This document shows positions 54,956-64,000 of a DNA stretch of 64,000 nt, piece by piece. Within the stretch, counting starts at the first letter, position 1. The number at the start of each line of letters is the position of its first letter. Source of the DNA: Lineolata rhizophorae (lineage: Eukaryota; Ascomycota; Dothideomycetes; Lineolatales; Lineolataceae); the NCBI GenBank assembly GCA_010093515.1, contig MU001678.1, positions 1,078,409 to 1,142,408 on the forward strand, read 5' to 3'. A program made the position numbers and the translations under genes. The notes beneath the pieces were generated by a model. It was given only the letters and a program-made list of their open reading frames with translations, had not been told where the DNA came from and did not search any database.

Positions 54956-57599
54956 ATGTGCTATTACCGATACTTTTACTACTCGCACTGTGGGCATCAC
55001 GATTTTTATCTCGTTGACTACTGTAAGAACGCTTATCGCGGTAACGTGGCCAGCGACGCCGACGCGCACACCGTTAACACAGCAGAAGCTGTTGCGCCGC
55101 GCGTTCGCAGGGCTATTTCACACGCCACGCCCATTTCTTCCTCTCCTTCGGCCGCGACAGATTCTACCCCTCGTCTGACGACATCATCCTTCTCTCCTCT
55201 TCATAACGCAGACGTGTTCGAACCTTCGGATCCGTCTTTTATCACTATGGGTCACGGCCCCGGGCACCCTCTTTGGAATGCCAACGAGCAAGATAGCTGC
55301 TACGGCGGAATGCCTTCTCATGTTGACACTCCGCTCTCGCTGGTAAACAGCGACGAGCAATTGTTCGCCCTACCTCCCCATCTTCGCCCTCGCGTTAAAC
55401 CACCGCCTCTCGGCCTAGTGATCGAACGCCAGGAAGATCGGTATAAGACAACGGGCAAGGTAAGTTAATCATTGTAGTCTAGCAGTTCAACACTTTCAAT
55501 GATGTCCACAGTTCTAATAGCTCGGCAAGAGTTCAAATGCGGTTGACAACCACCATGAGACTTCGTCATCTCGTAGGAACAGCGCCGCTCGTTTGCAGAC
55601 CAAGGCACATGCGCCAATACTGCATACCGCAGAGCGTGCTGCGGCGTGGAAAGCTCGTAGCCACTCTCCAGTCAAAACTGGAGTGAGCGAGAATAGGATT
55701 GATCGCCCGGAGAATCGCGATGCGTTCTTAACTGCGGCAAAAAACCTCAAGCTAGGTTCGTATGGTTCGGTTCCTACGGCCACTACAGTGATCCCATCGT
55801 TCGCCCACGAGCTCGAGGGAGATGGAAACGCTTGGCTCATGGCCGAGCTGGAGAACACGGCGGGTGCGACGCTTTCTGGTACTGGCGACGAGAACCCCGG
55901 GCATGAAGGGAAAGCCGAGCTGGAGAGCTGGAACGAGCCGGGGATGTCTGAGTGCATCAAGAGATCCCGCTCGGCATCTATACATCCAACCGCCTACAAG
56001 CAGTCCATACCGACCGAGGAGTTCCCTAGGCCGCATATGACTCCCTCCTCCGATAGTGAGTCTGTAGTAGCGTCAATGCCATTATCCAACGAAAAACCAT
56101 CGTCTTCGCCATCGTGGGCCGAGCTCAAGCAGGAGCTCGCTATGCTCAAGGGACGGCTTCGAAAGCTCTCACGTAGCTCATCGGAGTCCCCTGGCATCGG
56201 TTCACGCCCGAAAAACTCGAGTCGCATCTCGAACAGCAACATGAACGCTGCGCTCGAGGAGAAAGTCGCTACCCTTGAAGAAGAACTGGCAAATATGAAG
56301 GCGGTAGTGAAGGCACCTGCCTCGGGTGGACAGTCCGAAGGCATTCCTCATGCCGAAAATCAGTCGAGCGTCGAGGAAGTTCGCAAGGCTCTGGACACTG
56401 GAATCGAGCACCGATCCTTGGGTGGTGGTTCTGTTTTGCGCGCCACTGCGCCAGACTTCGAGCCGGTATCATTCATGGCAAAGGGTGCCAATGGCCGGCC
56501 TGCGATTCCGCGGGCGTGGCGTGAGCATAGCTCAACGAAGGGATCTCACGTGCAGCCCGCATTCGAGAATCAAATGAGCGAAGTCGATAGTTTGAACGTG
56601 CGCACGAAGTTGGGAGCTGGTAAGAACCTGACGAAGACAAAACAAGACAATGTCGAAGTCACTTCGGGAGCTTCGCCTTCTTCAACTAGCTGCCAGGCTG
56701 TTCCTTCTGCCGGAACCTATAAAGCAGCCGAGCCCACAAAGGCCAAGGTCACATCTAGTATATCGCCTCCGCGCACGTCATCTAGCAGCTCAAACCCACA
56801 CCAGAATGTCCCGGAGAACCTGGATATTAAATTCAAGACTTGGGCACCTGCTAGCATGAAAACGTCACCAAAGCGCAAGGGCAAGAGGAAAGGCTATGGA
56901 AACAAGAATGGACCTGGAACAAGCTTTGGAGGCCCGTTGAGTGGCTACAGTGGACTATGGAGTGGAGGCAGCAGTCAGGGCCAATCTCGCAAGAGTAATA
57001 ACCACCATTGCCCACCCCCAGTCTACCTTACCTTGACGTTCCAGTACAACGTTTTTCGACAAAATGGTAGCACTGGGAACTGCAATGTTTTCATGAATGG
57101 TCACTTCAGTTCCGGCCTTATTAACAATTTATGTGACGCAGGCGTTCCTACCGTCCAAATCGGTCCGTATGCGCTCGGTGGATTCCAGCCGCACGTGAGT
57201 CCGATGTTGGGAACTCAGTTCAACGGGACCAATCCGAGCAACGCAGCTCCGGCCAACGATTGTTTCAGTCCTGCCGACGCCGCTCCTCGTAATGCTGGCG
57301 ATCCCGACAACGACAATGATTTCAATTCAATGAACGGGAATCCGCCCATAGATGGCGCCCAAGCGCAAGGTAGCGCCCTGAATGATGGTGGTATTCTGAT
57401 GCCGACGAGCAGTCGCGCTCAGAAGAATGCGAGCCTCACCGATGGGGGTGTTTCAAATGTTGTCAGCCCAATGAACTTCATGTCTGGTCCGGGTCCTACC
57501 TATTATGTCGGATATTCTATCGTCCCAGTTCCCGGCCCTTGCGACGATTTCGACATTTCCACAGCTTTCGAGGGCATCGGTACGAGCTGCGCCATGTAA
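54956..57599 (+). CDS. Protein of unknown function with Cys/His-rich N-terminus and coiled coil, 2 exons
   Basis: Spliced as join(54956..55459,55521..57599), 860 aa. I do not recognise a characterised family. The N-terminus MCYYRYFYYSHCGHHDFYLV and the following DYC hold three Cys and three His within 23 residues, which could bind a metal. A low-complexity Ser/Thr/Pro-rich region follows, then two short coiled-coil segments (about 367-384 and 412-432), a basic patch (SPKRKGKRKGYGNKNG, likely nuclear import), and a C-terminal part with an ordered-looking segment VYLTLTFQYNVFRQNGSTGN followed by Asn/Pro/Gly-rich sequence. No signal peptide or membrane helix is seen. The 61-nt intron joins TTGK to LGKSS; the acceptor choice (55520) is the one that keeps the frame open. 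Single long open frame with normal codon use argues that it is a real gene. Confidence 0.72.
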
Positions 57600-59279
57600 C
57601 ATGTCGCGGCCAGGACAGCTTGGTTACTCTGCCGCTTAGCAGATGTGGTGCGTTACTTCGTGGCAGAAGAGAGATGGTGTTTGAATACCGGGCAGGGAGG
57701 GTAGCAGGCTGGGTTGCTATGGACTAGGGGTTGTCGATTGGGGAGCAATAAATGACACATGCTGCATCGTGATGGTAGAAAATGAGGCGCTTTGGCACCT
57801 GTGCAGCCAAACAGTGGGATTAGTGTAGAGAGACAACGTGTATCATCAGTCTCTATATGGCATTATTCTCATCTCCAGTTGACGTGATGGCATAGCGGGC
57901 TCGAAGAGGGCTGTCAGCCTAGGTTTGCCTTGGAAACTGTCTCGAAATCCGGAGCGCCTCGCTTCCAGCAAGACAATAAGTCATGCCTGTTGTCAGCTTC
58001 AGGCCTAATTGAGATTTGAAAAGCTAGGATTTTAAAACATGATAAATCAGTTCAACGGCACGTCACGAATGCCTTGTATCCTCAAGAGGTACAAAGTTTC
58101 GTATGATGCGAGTAACTCGCGCCCGTTCAGCACTTGGCAAAAGCGCCATATGTAGTTGCGATGAGCGATGTAGTAATCCGATGGTAGTGCACATCTGTCA
58201 TAAAGGGAGACGCATCATGAGCTCCGTTTGCAGTAGGTTGGAGCGGAGCATGAAATGAGGACTGTGGCGGTGCTAGCTCGGCTAAGGCTTGTACATATTT
58301 TTGGCGCCACGCCCTTGCCTTGCCCGATCCGGAACGGGAGAACGCCCGGTGGGACGACGGCGCCGGCCAGACCCCTGGGCGCGCCCCATGCCCAGCGCCG
58401 TGATGTTCGTCACCAGCGGGGCGTCTTGCCGCAGGGGCCAGCCAGGAACTGCATGCTCGGTGAGATGCAGCCGGGCAAAGTGTGCGCACACCGACTGAGG
58501 CGAGAGCAAGAATCAAACAAATTGGGCATCCAGAAAATAGTTGCGACTTGTCAGGAGCCCTGAGATCCCCAGGGTCGCAATGGGACGGCGGAGCCGCTGG
58601 CAGGGCGGCGGCGGCGGCGGCGGCGAGGGCGTTTGGCCCTCGATCCAGGCCCCGGAAGCAGCCGACAGAAGCGTTACGTATTCGTCTCCTTCCCCGTCGG
58701 GCGACTGGCGCGCCACCCCGGTCTGCCCCCTCAAAACCCTCCTCAGCCCGCGCGCGCTGCCTCCCGCCAGCCAAGCTGCGACTCTGCGACTCTTCTTTCC
58801 GCCTTTGTGCGTCCGTCTCCATCGTCTCTCTTCACATACCTTCGTTTGCCTCTTCGAGCCGTAATCTTTAGTGCTCCGTCACCCCCGCCTCTCGCTGCAC
58901 ACCCACTGCCACCTCGGGCCGCTCGTCTAGTACCCGTCGGCAGCCGCACTCTCCACCGGTCGCTACCATACGCGCGCATTGCCTTCCGCCTCCTATTCGC
59001 GTCGCCCGAACCTGCTGCGCGCCGACGACAGCGTTTCAGATTGCGCACGCGCTACCATCCGCCCGCCCACCCTTCTTCTCTTGCTTGCGACGCCGCCTTG
59101 TGTTGCCACTTTTTGCCTTCATTTGTGCCGTGGACGGAGCCGGCGGTCGCCCTTGCCGTGTAACGCCAAGCAGTCGCCCGAGTCTGCGGCGGGACGTCCT
59201 CTCGCACCCTTGACCTGCGCGACAGGCGCCAATTCTCTCCTCTTTCTCTCCTTGTGTCCCTCTTCGACCTTCTATCGCC
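57600..59279. other. Intergenic with GC-rich microsatellite and long CT-rich leader
   Basis: The left 400 bases are the 3' flank of the preceding gene. A GGC-repeat lies at about 58606-58630. From about 58730 to 59279 the plus strand is pyrimidine-rich (TTCTTTCC, CTCTTC, CCTCTTTCTCTCC), typical of a long fungal leader before the GH16 start. A 231-codon minus-strand frame (58127-58822) overlaps the microsatellite and has no recognisable features. Confidence 0.5.
58606..58630. repeat. GGC trinucleotide microsatellite
   Basis: About eight near-perfect GGC triplets in the upstream region of the GH16 gene. Confidence 0.7.
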
Positions 59280-60935
59280 ATGGTCTGCTCTCTGGTGACG
59301 GCTGCGGTGGCAGCCGTCCTCTCCACTGTCGCCGTCGCCGCCGAGGCCGCGACGTGCGGCCCTAATCAAAAGTGCCCAGAATCGGCACCCTGCTGCTCTG
59401 GTACGTATCACCCGAGGGCGATGCGCCATCGCCTCACCTGCCTGTACGACTTCGCGCCGAATCCCCCGTCTGCACGCCGCCCGTTGCTGTGTGACGGTCC
59501 CACGGCATCGTGCCCAGTTCACTTCGCTCAAACCCGCTAGCTTAGACCGGCTCGCTGACGGCTTCATGCAGCGTACGGCCAGTGCGGCGTCGGCGCGTAC
59601 TGCCTCGGGGGTTGTGACCCCAAGTACTCCTTCTCGCTCAATTCGTGCGTGCCTGCGCCGGTGTGCCAGAGCGAGGACTATCAGTTGAACAGTCTGGATG
59701 ATATCGCGCCGATCGACGAGTACCTCGGCGATGCGTCCGAGGCCAACTGGGTCGCCAGCGGCCAGCCCGTCGCCTACAACGATGAGGCGGTCCTCCTGAC
59801 CATGGCGCCGGAGACCGTTGGCACGCTGCTCGCTACCACGCATTACGTCTGGTACGGTCGCATCTCGGCGACCCTGACCACGAGTCAGGGCGCGGGCGTC
59901 GTCACGGCCTTCATCATGATGTCCGACGTCAAGGACGAGATCGACTTCGAGTTTGTCGGCGTGGATCTCGAGCACGCCCAGTCCAACTTCTATTCGCAAG
60001 GCGTGACCAACTGTATGTGAACCCGCTTGTGCATTCTCAATTGCCCATGTCGACGGTTTGAGCGGCCGTCCCCATAGTGTCCTATATGAGCTTGCTTCAG
60101 TCTAACAGAGTGCCCTGCAGACAATAACGGCGCGAATCTCTCCGTCTCCAACACCGTCGAAAACGTGCACACCTACACGATCGACTGGACGCCCGACGCC
60201 ATCACCTGGATCATCGATGGCGACGAAATGCGCACCCAGAAGCGCGAAGATACCTGGAACTCGACGGCGAACCGCTTTGACTTCCCGCAGACCCCGTCGC
60301 GTGTCATGCTCTCGCTCTGGCCTGCCGGCCTGCCCTCCAACGGCGAGGGCACCATCGAGTGGGGCGGCGGCCTCGTTGACTGGAACTCGGAGTACATGCA
60401 GAACGGTTACTACTATGCCATGGTGAACGAGGTCAAAGTGGAGTGCTACGACCCGCCGCGCGGCGCCAACACCACGGGCGACAACTCTTACGTCTACAAC
60501 GATTACGCCGCCACTAATGACACTGTCGCCATCGTGGACCGCGAGGTTGTCCTAGCGAGCCTTCACGCCACGGGTGACGACCCCGATATCGACCCCGACG
60601 CTACCGATGACGATGAACCTTCGTCTACCAGCTCTTCCTCGTCGCAGTCTACCAGCGCCGAAGTGAACACCGTGCCGGGTGTCAGCGGTGCCGGCGCCCG
60701 CAGCGACGAGAATAGCGCCAGCGACGACTCAGACTCGGGCGATTCGAGCGATTCGGGTGATTCAGGCAACAGCGCGTCTCCTTCATCAAGCTCGGGCGGG
60801 TCAAGTGGTTTCAGCCAGGGCGACGGCAGCACCGGTGGTGACGAGAACGCTGCGCCGGGCAAGCCGGAGCGCATTCTGACCGGCGGGAGTGCGGTAGCGA
60901 TCGTCGTGGCGCTTGTGGGACTGTTGGTGCTGTAA
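59280..60935 (+). CDS. GH16 Crh-type cell-wall transglycosylase with chitin-binding module, GPI-anchored, 3 exons
   Basis: Spliced as join(59280..59400,59572..60012,60121..60935), 458 aa. Crh enzymes transfer chitin chains onto beta-1,6/1,3-glucan in the cell wall. A signal peptide covers about 1-23. A CBM18-like Cys-rich module follows (TCGPNQKCPESAPCCSAYGQ then CGVGAYCLGGCDP), then the GH16 domain with the catalytic DEIDFEFVG: E163 as nucleophile and E167 as acid/base by family rule. Later marks are HTYTIDWTPDAITWIIDG, MLSLWPAGLPSNGEGTIEWG and WNSEYMQNGYYYAMV. The C-terminal 150 residues are Ser/Asp/Gly-rich (SDSGDSSDSGDSGNS) and end in a hydrophobic tail (AVAIVVALVGLLVL) that fits a GPI-attachment signal. 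Introns are 171 and 108 nt; the first splits the chitin-binding module (CCS|AYGQC). Confidence 0.95.
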
Positions 60936-62432
60936 ACTGCGGTAGAGGACGGACGCCCAACTGAAGGCCATAAAGGAGTTCTACGGAAGTAAGTAGGTGA
61001 AATTAAAGGTCGCTGTCTGTTCTGTCTTTGCTTTGTGAGGTTGGCAGACTAGCGACTTTTTCGACTGTTTCAAGTTGCATCACGGTTTGCGGATTTAGTT
61101 TTGTCCCAACCGAAGGTTTTGGCTAAACCGGGGTTCGTGGGGTTTCAAGCTCTTCTGGATTTTTTCTTTTTGCTTTTTGTTTCATTGCATCACGTCTCAT
61201 TGTCATTGCATGCATGCTCATGGCCTGAAACGGCCTGGGTTCAAGGGACGGTGTTCGTTTCTTGTCACTCCTTCCTTTTCAAAACTACCCTATTTAGTCT
61301 TTGGCTTGCCTTTTTTTGAGTTGGTAGATGTGCGGAGCATCTCCCACTCCGTTCGGATCCTTATTTTCTAGGCGGACGGAGAGAGGAGTTCATTACTATA
61401 CTTAATGAAGCCGGTAGCCGCTTGGAGACGTGCACTGCCGGCTCGTACCTCGCTCTTTACCAGTTGACACGTCTGGCAGGAATTGAACGGAAAGTTAATT
61501 CACGGCGGGATGTCCATGGTAATTTGATCTGTGACTCGTGTAATCTTTTTGGTGTGGTCTAGCTCGGCGGCCCGGGGAGCGTCTGATGTCATCGATCCCA
61601 TTCTCATCTGGCCGCATACTTTGTTCGGGATTCCAAAGGGTGCAATGAATTTGTTGTTCTAGGTGAGTATTGCACATTCCCATTTAAGAAATTCAATCCG
61701 ATGTTTGGGCTGTATTTGCCACGCACGTGCTTTGTATGCTTGCCAGTGTTCCTCTCGCGTACAATCAGTTCTCCATCCTAATAATCTTATTCCCCGTGAT
61801 TTTGAAGAATGTACATCTGGAAAATGCTCTGCAACGTGCGCCTGTCTAGATAGTGAATAAACGATGTGGCACGGCACAAATCTAGTGCCTTAAGTGGATA
61901 AATCTATGGAGGATTCCGCATGATGCATGCATCACCCCAGGCTGCATAGCTTTCCGGGCATGGTTGCCAGGGCTGGCAAACGGCATTCCGGGCCCCCGGA
62001 TAGCGGTTGTGTCCACCCGTGGGGCCAGGGCGGCGATCCCTGGTTCGAGTTTGCGACCCAGCGCCCCATTCCTGCTTGGGTCGTAAGAAAACCGTCACTT
62101 TATAATGCCAACTAGTGCTTGACATCCCGAGCGAGTTCGAGCACCCATACTTCGTAGTGCTGTGGCTCGAATTGGGTTTCCCTAGACGGCGTACTAAAAC
62201 CTCAGGCGCCCGTTCTACACTGATGACCAAACTGTGGTTTGCTTTCTTTATGTTTCCAGTCACTTAGAGCTCCGGCCGCCCACCTGACTAGTTTAATGGA
62301 GCCACTAAAGTTGTTTAGGTGCATCGTCGAACTAAAAAATCTTATTATTTGCTAGGATGGAATTCGACTTGACTACTGCATTACAACGTTTAAGAGTCTT
62401 ACAGTGTGAATACAGCAATCAACACAGCCGCC
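60936..62432. other. Convergent intergenic region
   Basis: This lies between the 3' ends of the GH16 and SDR genes. It is T-rich to about 61370 (GH16 3' side), then mixed. A tRNA B-box-like GGTTCGAG near 62042 lacks the pairing needed for a tRNA arm. No supported gene. Confidence 0.5.
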
Positions 62433-63442
62433 CTACCCAGCCAACTCCGCAGTTGCAGCGGCGGACTCTTCGTTCTTGGTTTTAGGCGCTTCCAACTTAT
62501 CCAGGCCGTAGTGTCTGCCAGTCGGCCTGTCTAACAGCCGCACTAACCCCAACTTATCAATCAACCACGCACTTTTGATAAACCCTCCCCTCCTCGAGAT
62601 CCACTTTGGATTCTTCTTCAACAGATCATTGGCCGTCTGTCTCGCGTATTTCTCCGCCGAGATGGCCCGTACTTTGCCCATGGCCTGAGATTGCGCTTTC
62701 CTGCCGTTCAGCCAGTCCGCCAATGGCGCGTAGTAGCTCCCTTCGGGGACCACCAACGCGTCTTTGGCCCCGTTCTCGATGAGGTGACTCGTGACGCTGC
62801 CGGTCACGAGCGAGACAACGCGGACGCCGAACGGCTTGAGCTCGAGACACATGGTGTCGCTGAGGGCGCGGAGGGCGGCCTTGGAACAGCTGTAGTAGCC
62901 CTGGAACGGGCTGCAGGTGATGGGCGATATGGAGGAGACGTTGGCGAGGATGCCAGAGGTGGCGATGAGAAGCGGCAGGAAGGCCTTCGACATCATAACA
63001 ACAGACCAGAAATTCGTATCGAATACGCGTTTCACGTCATCTATGTTGGCGTCGACGATCGAGATGGTGGACACTGTGGATAAACCATAACTTAGAAATA
63101 GAGGCCAATGGCAGAGTTTTCGGGTCTGGCTGAGACTACGTTGAGAATATTAACGGAAAGCATGTCCTTACTCGCTCCAGCATTGTTAACTAGTATATCC
63201 AACGTTCCTAATGTCGCGTCAGAGACCGACTTGACAGCAGCATCGATGCTCTGCTGGCTCGTGACATCCAGCAAAAGCGTATCGCATCCCAACTCTTTGA
63301 GATGCTCAATTTTAGCTGGATTTCGCGCCGTTGCGAAGACGCGGAGGCCCCGACTCTTAAACTCCTGAGCCAAAGCATCCCCGATGCCACCTTTACTGCA
63401 GCCAGTTATCAAGACAGATTTTGGGCTACGTCCGGGCGACAT
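62433..63442 (-). CDS. Short-chain dehydrogenase/reductase, Ayr1-like, 2 exons
   Basis: Spliced as complement(join(62433..63073,63172..63442)), 303 aa. It is a classical SDR with NAD(P)H-binding TGCSKGGIG at 13-21, the NNAGA motif at 86-90, Ser at about 138 (NVSSIS) and the catalytic YxxxK as Y151/K155 (YSCSK). The CSKGGIG glycine motif and overall length resemble fungal 1-acyldihydroxyacetone-phosphate reductases (Ayr1), which reduce a lipid precursor on lipid droplets and the ER. A related substrate is possible, so the specific function is inference. The C-terminal third has a mildly hydrophobic stretch (GGFIKSAWLIDKLGLVRLLD) that could attach to membranes. The 98-nt intron joins NNAGA to MSTISIVDA. 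The start is the ATG at 63442 just before the Rossmann fold. Confidence 0.92.
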
Positions 63443-64000
63443 CGATCCGTAGGAAAAAAGATGAGCGCGATATCAATGTCCGACCTGTAAAGCATGTAAC
63501 TAGTATTGATTGAGTAGGTTTTAAGCGGCTTGAGAACGAGAATGACGAAATGATACATACAGAAAGGCGATATCCGGTCGAAGTGTCGTCAAATTAAATC
63601 TTACGAGAGCATAGGAGCAGGGGTGGGGGCCGCGCGGATCCCCTTGCGCAGGGGCGACGGCTTATGTTTCCAATATGTGGTTAGCCTGAACCGACAAGCA
63701 ACTAGCTAGACGGTCAGGGGCAAAGCGCTGAACCCCCGCTTCAAACGATCGTAAGAATATTCCACCGTATGATCGTCTTGATACGGGAAATCGCCATATT
63801 GCGAACTTCTTAGACAATCACTTGCAGACCATTCTAGCCCTCGTTGGCCGCGTTTCCTCTCGCCAGCAATTTTTATCCCACTTAGTCAAGGTTCGGAGTC
63901 GCCCGTTATTAGCTCTTGAAGTCTTTGATAATTTAAAATAACCGTTCCTATCAGGGTATGACCCGCCCTCAGGGTATGACCCACTCAACACCATCATCCT
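63443..64000. other. Upstream region of the SDR gene
   Basis: This is the promoter side of the SDR gene. It ends with two copies of a short motif, AGGGTATGACCC, about 12 bases apart at the edge of the window (63954-63983). No gene is seen. Confidence 0.5.

Noticed and set aside
58127-58822. 231-codon minus-strand frame upstream of GH16
   Set aside because: It crosses a GGC microsatellite and the CT-rich leader of the GH16 gene; its translation is poly-Ala/Arg-rich with no domain.
62000-62080. Possible tRNA because of a GGTTCGAG B-box-like sequence
   Set aside because: The flanking bases do not pair into a T-arm and no A-box or cloverleaf with an anticodon arm could be drawn.

Overview
The window looks like nuclear DNA of a filamentous ascomycete, most likely a Sordariomycete of Hypocreales type. 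Genes are split by short introns (48-239 nt) with GT...AG ends and CTAAC-type branch sites. The gene set (HMG-CoA reductase, IQGAP, Crh-type GH16, secreted tyrosinase, Pth11/rhodopsin-type receptor, forkhead factor, Nej1/XLF, cactin, U2AF35) is typical of such fungi. GC-rich genic DNA alternates with at least one sharply AT-rich, TpA-rich block, as expected after repeat-induced point mutation (RIP). Genus and species cannot be fixed from sequence reading alone. I rebuilt 17 protein genes exon by exon; every spliced length is a multiple of three and ends at a stop.

Layout: HMG-CoA reductase (812-4693, -); DUF3605 protein (6176-7108, -); small single-pass membrane protein (8798-9250, +); U2AF small subunit (10039-10740, -); an AT-richer gap; secreted DUF7492 protein with a possible copper His-brace (12604-13968, -); about 5 kb without a convincing gene; acyltransferase-3 membrane enzyme (19026-20701, +); LicD-family protein (21507-22514, -); a 4.7 kb gap whose right half (about 24500-27010) is a RIP-like AT-rich relic; AidB-like acyl-CoA dehydrogenase (27219-29285, +); IQGAP (29784-34422, -); tyrosinase (35150-36620, -); 4 kb gap; rhodopsin-domain membrane protein (40660-42223, +); 5 kb gap ending in a 19-bp minisatellite and a 32-base poly-C run; forkhead factor (47232-48976, -); cactin (50428-52229, -) head-to-head with XLF/Nej1 (52582-54090, +); an 860-residue protein of unknown function (54956-57599, +); Crh-type GH16 (59280-60935, +); Ayr1-like SDR (62433-63442, -).

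The genes do not form one pathway or a recognisable secondary-metabolite cluster. They are a mix of housekeeping functions (sterol synthesis, 3' splice-site recognition, splicing, end-joining repair, cytokinesis, cell-wall cross-linking) and surface, secreted or metabolic functions (tyrosinase, receptor, DUF7492, LicD, acyltransferase). No complete tRNA, rRNA, CRISPR array or intact transposon was found. The observations most worth following are the His-brace-like DUF7492 protein, the unusual 3' end of cactin (33- and 18-nt exons, a stop-free 75-nt intron and a tandem acceptor), the CTATAG-rich RIP relic, and the uncharacterised 860-residue protein.
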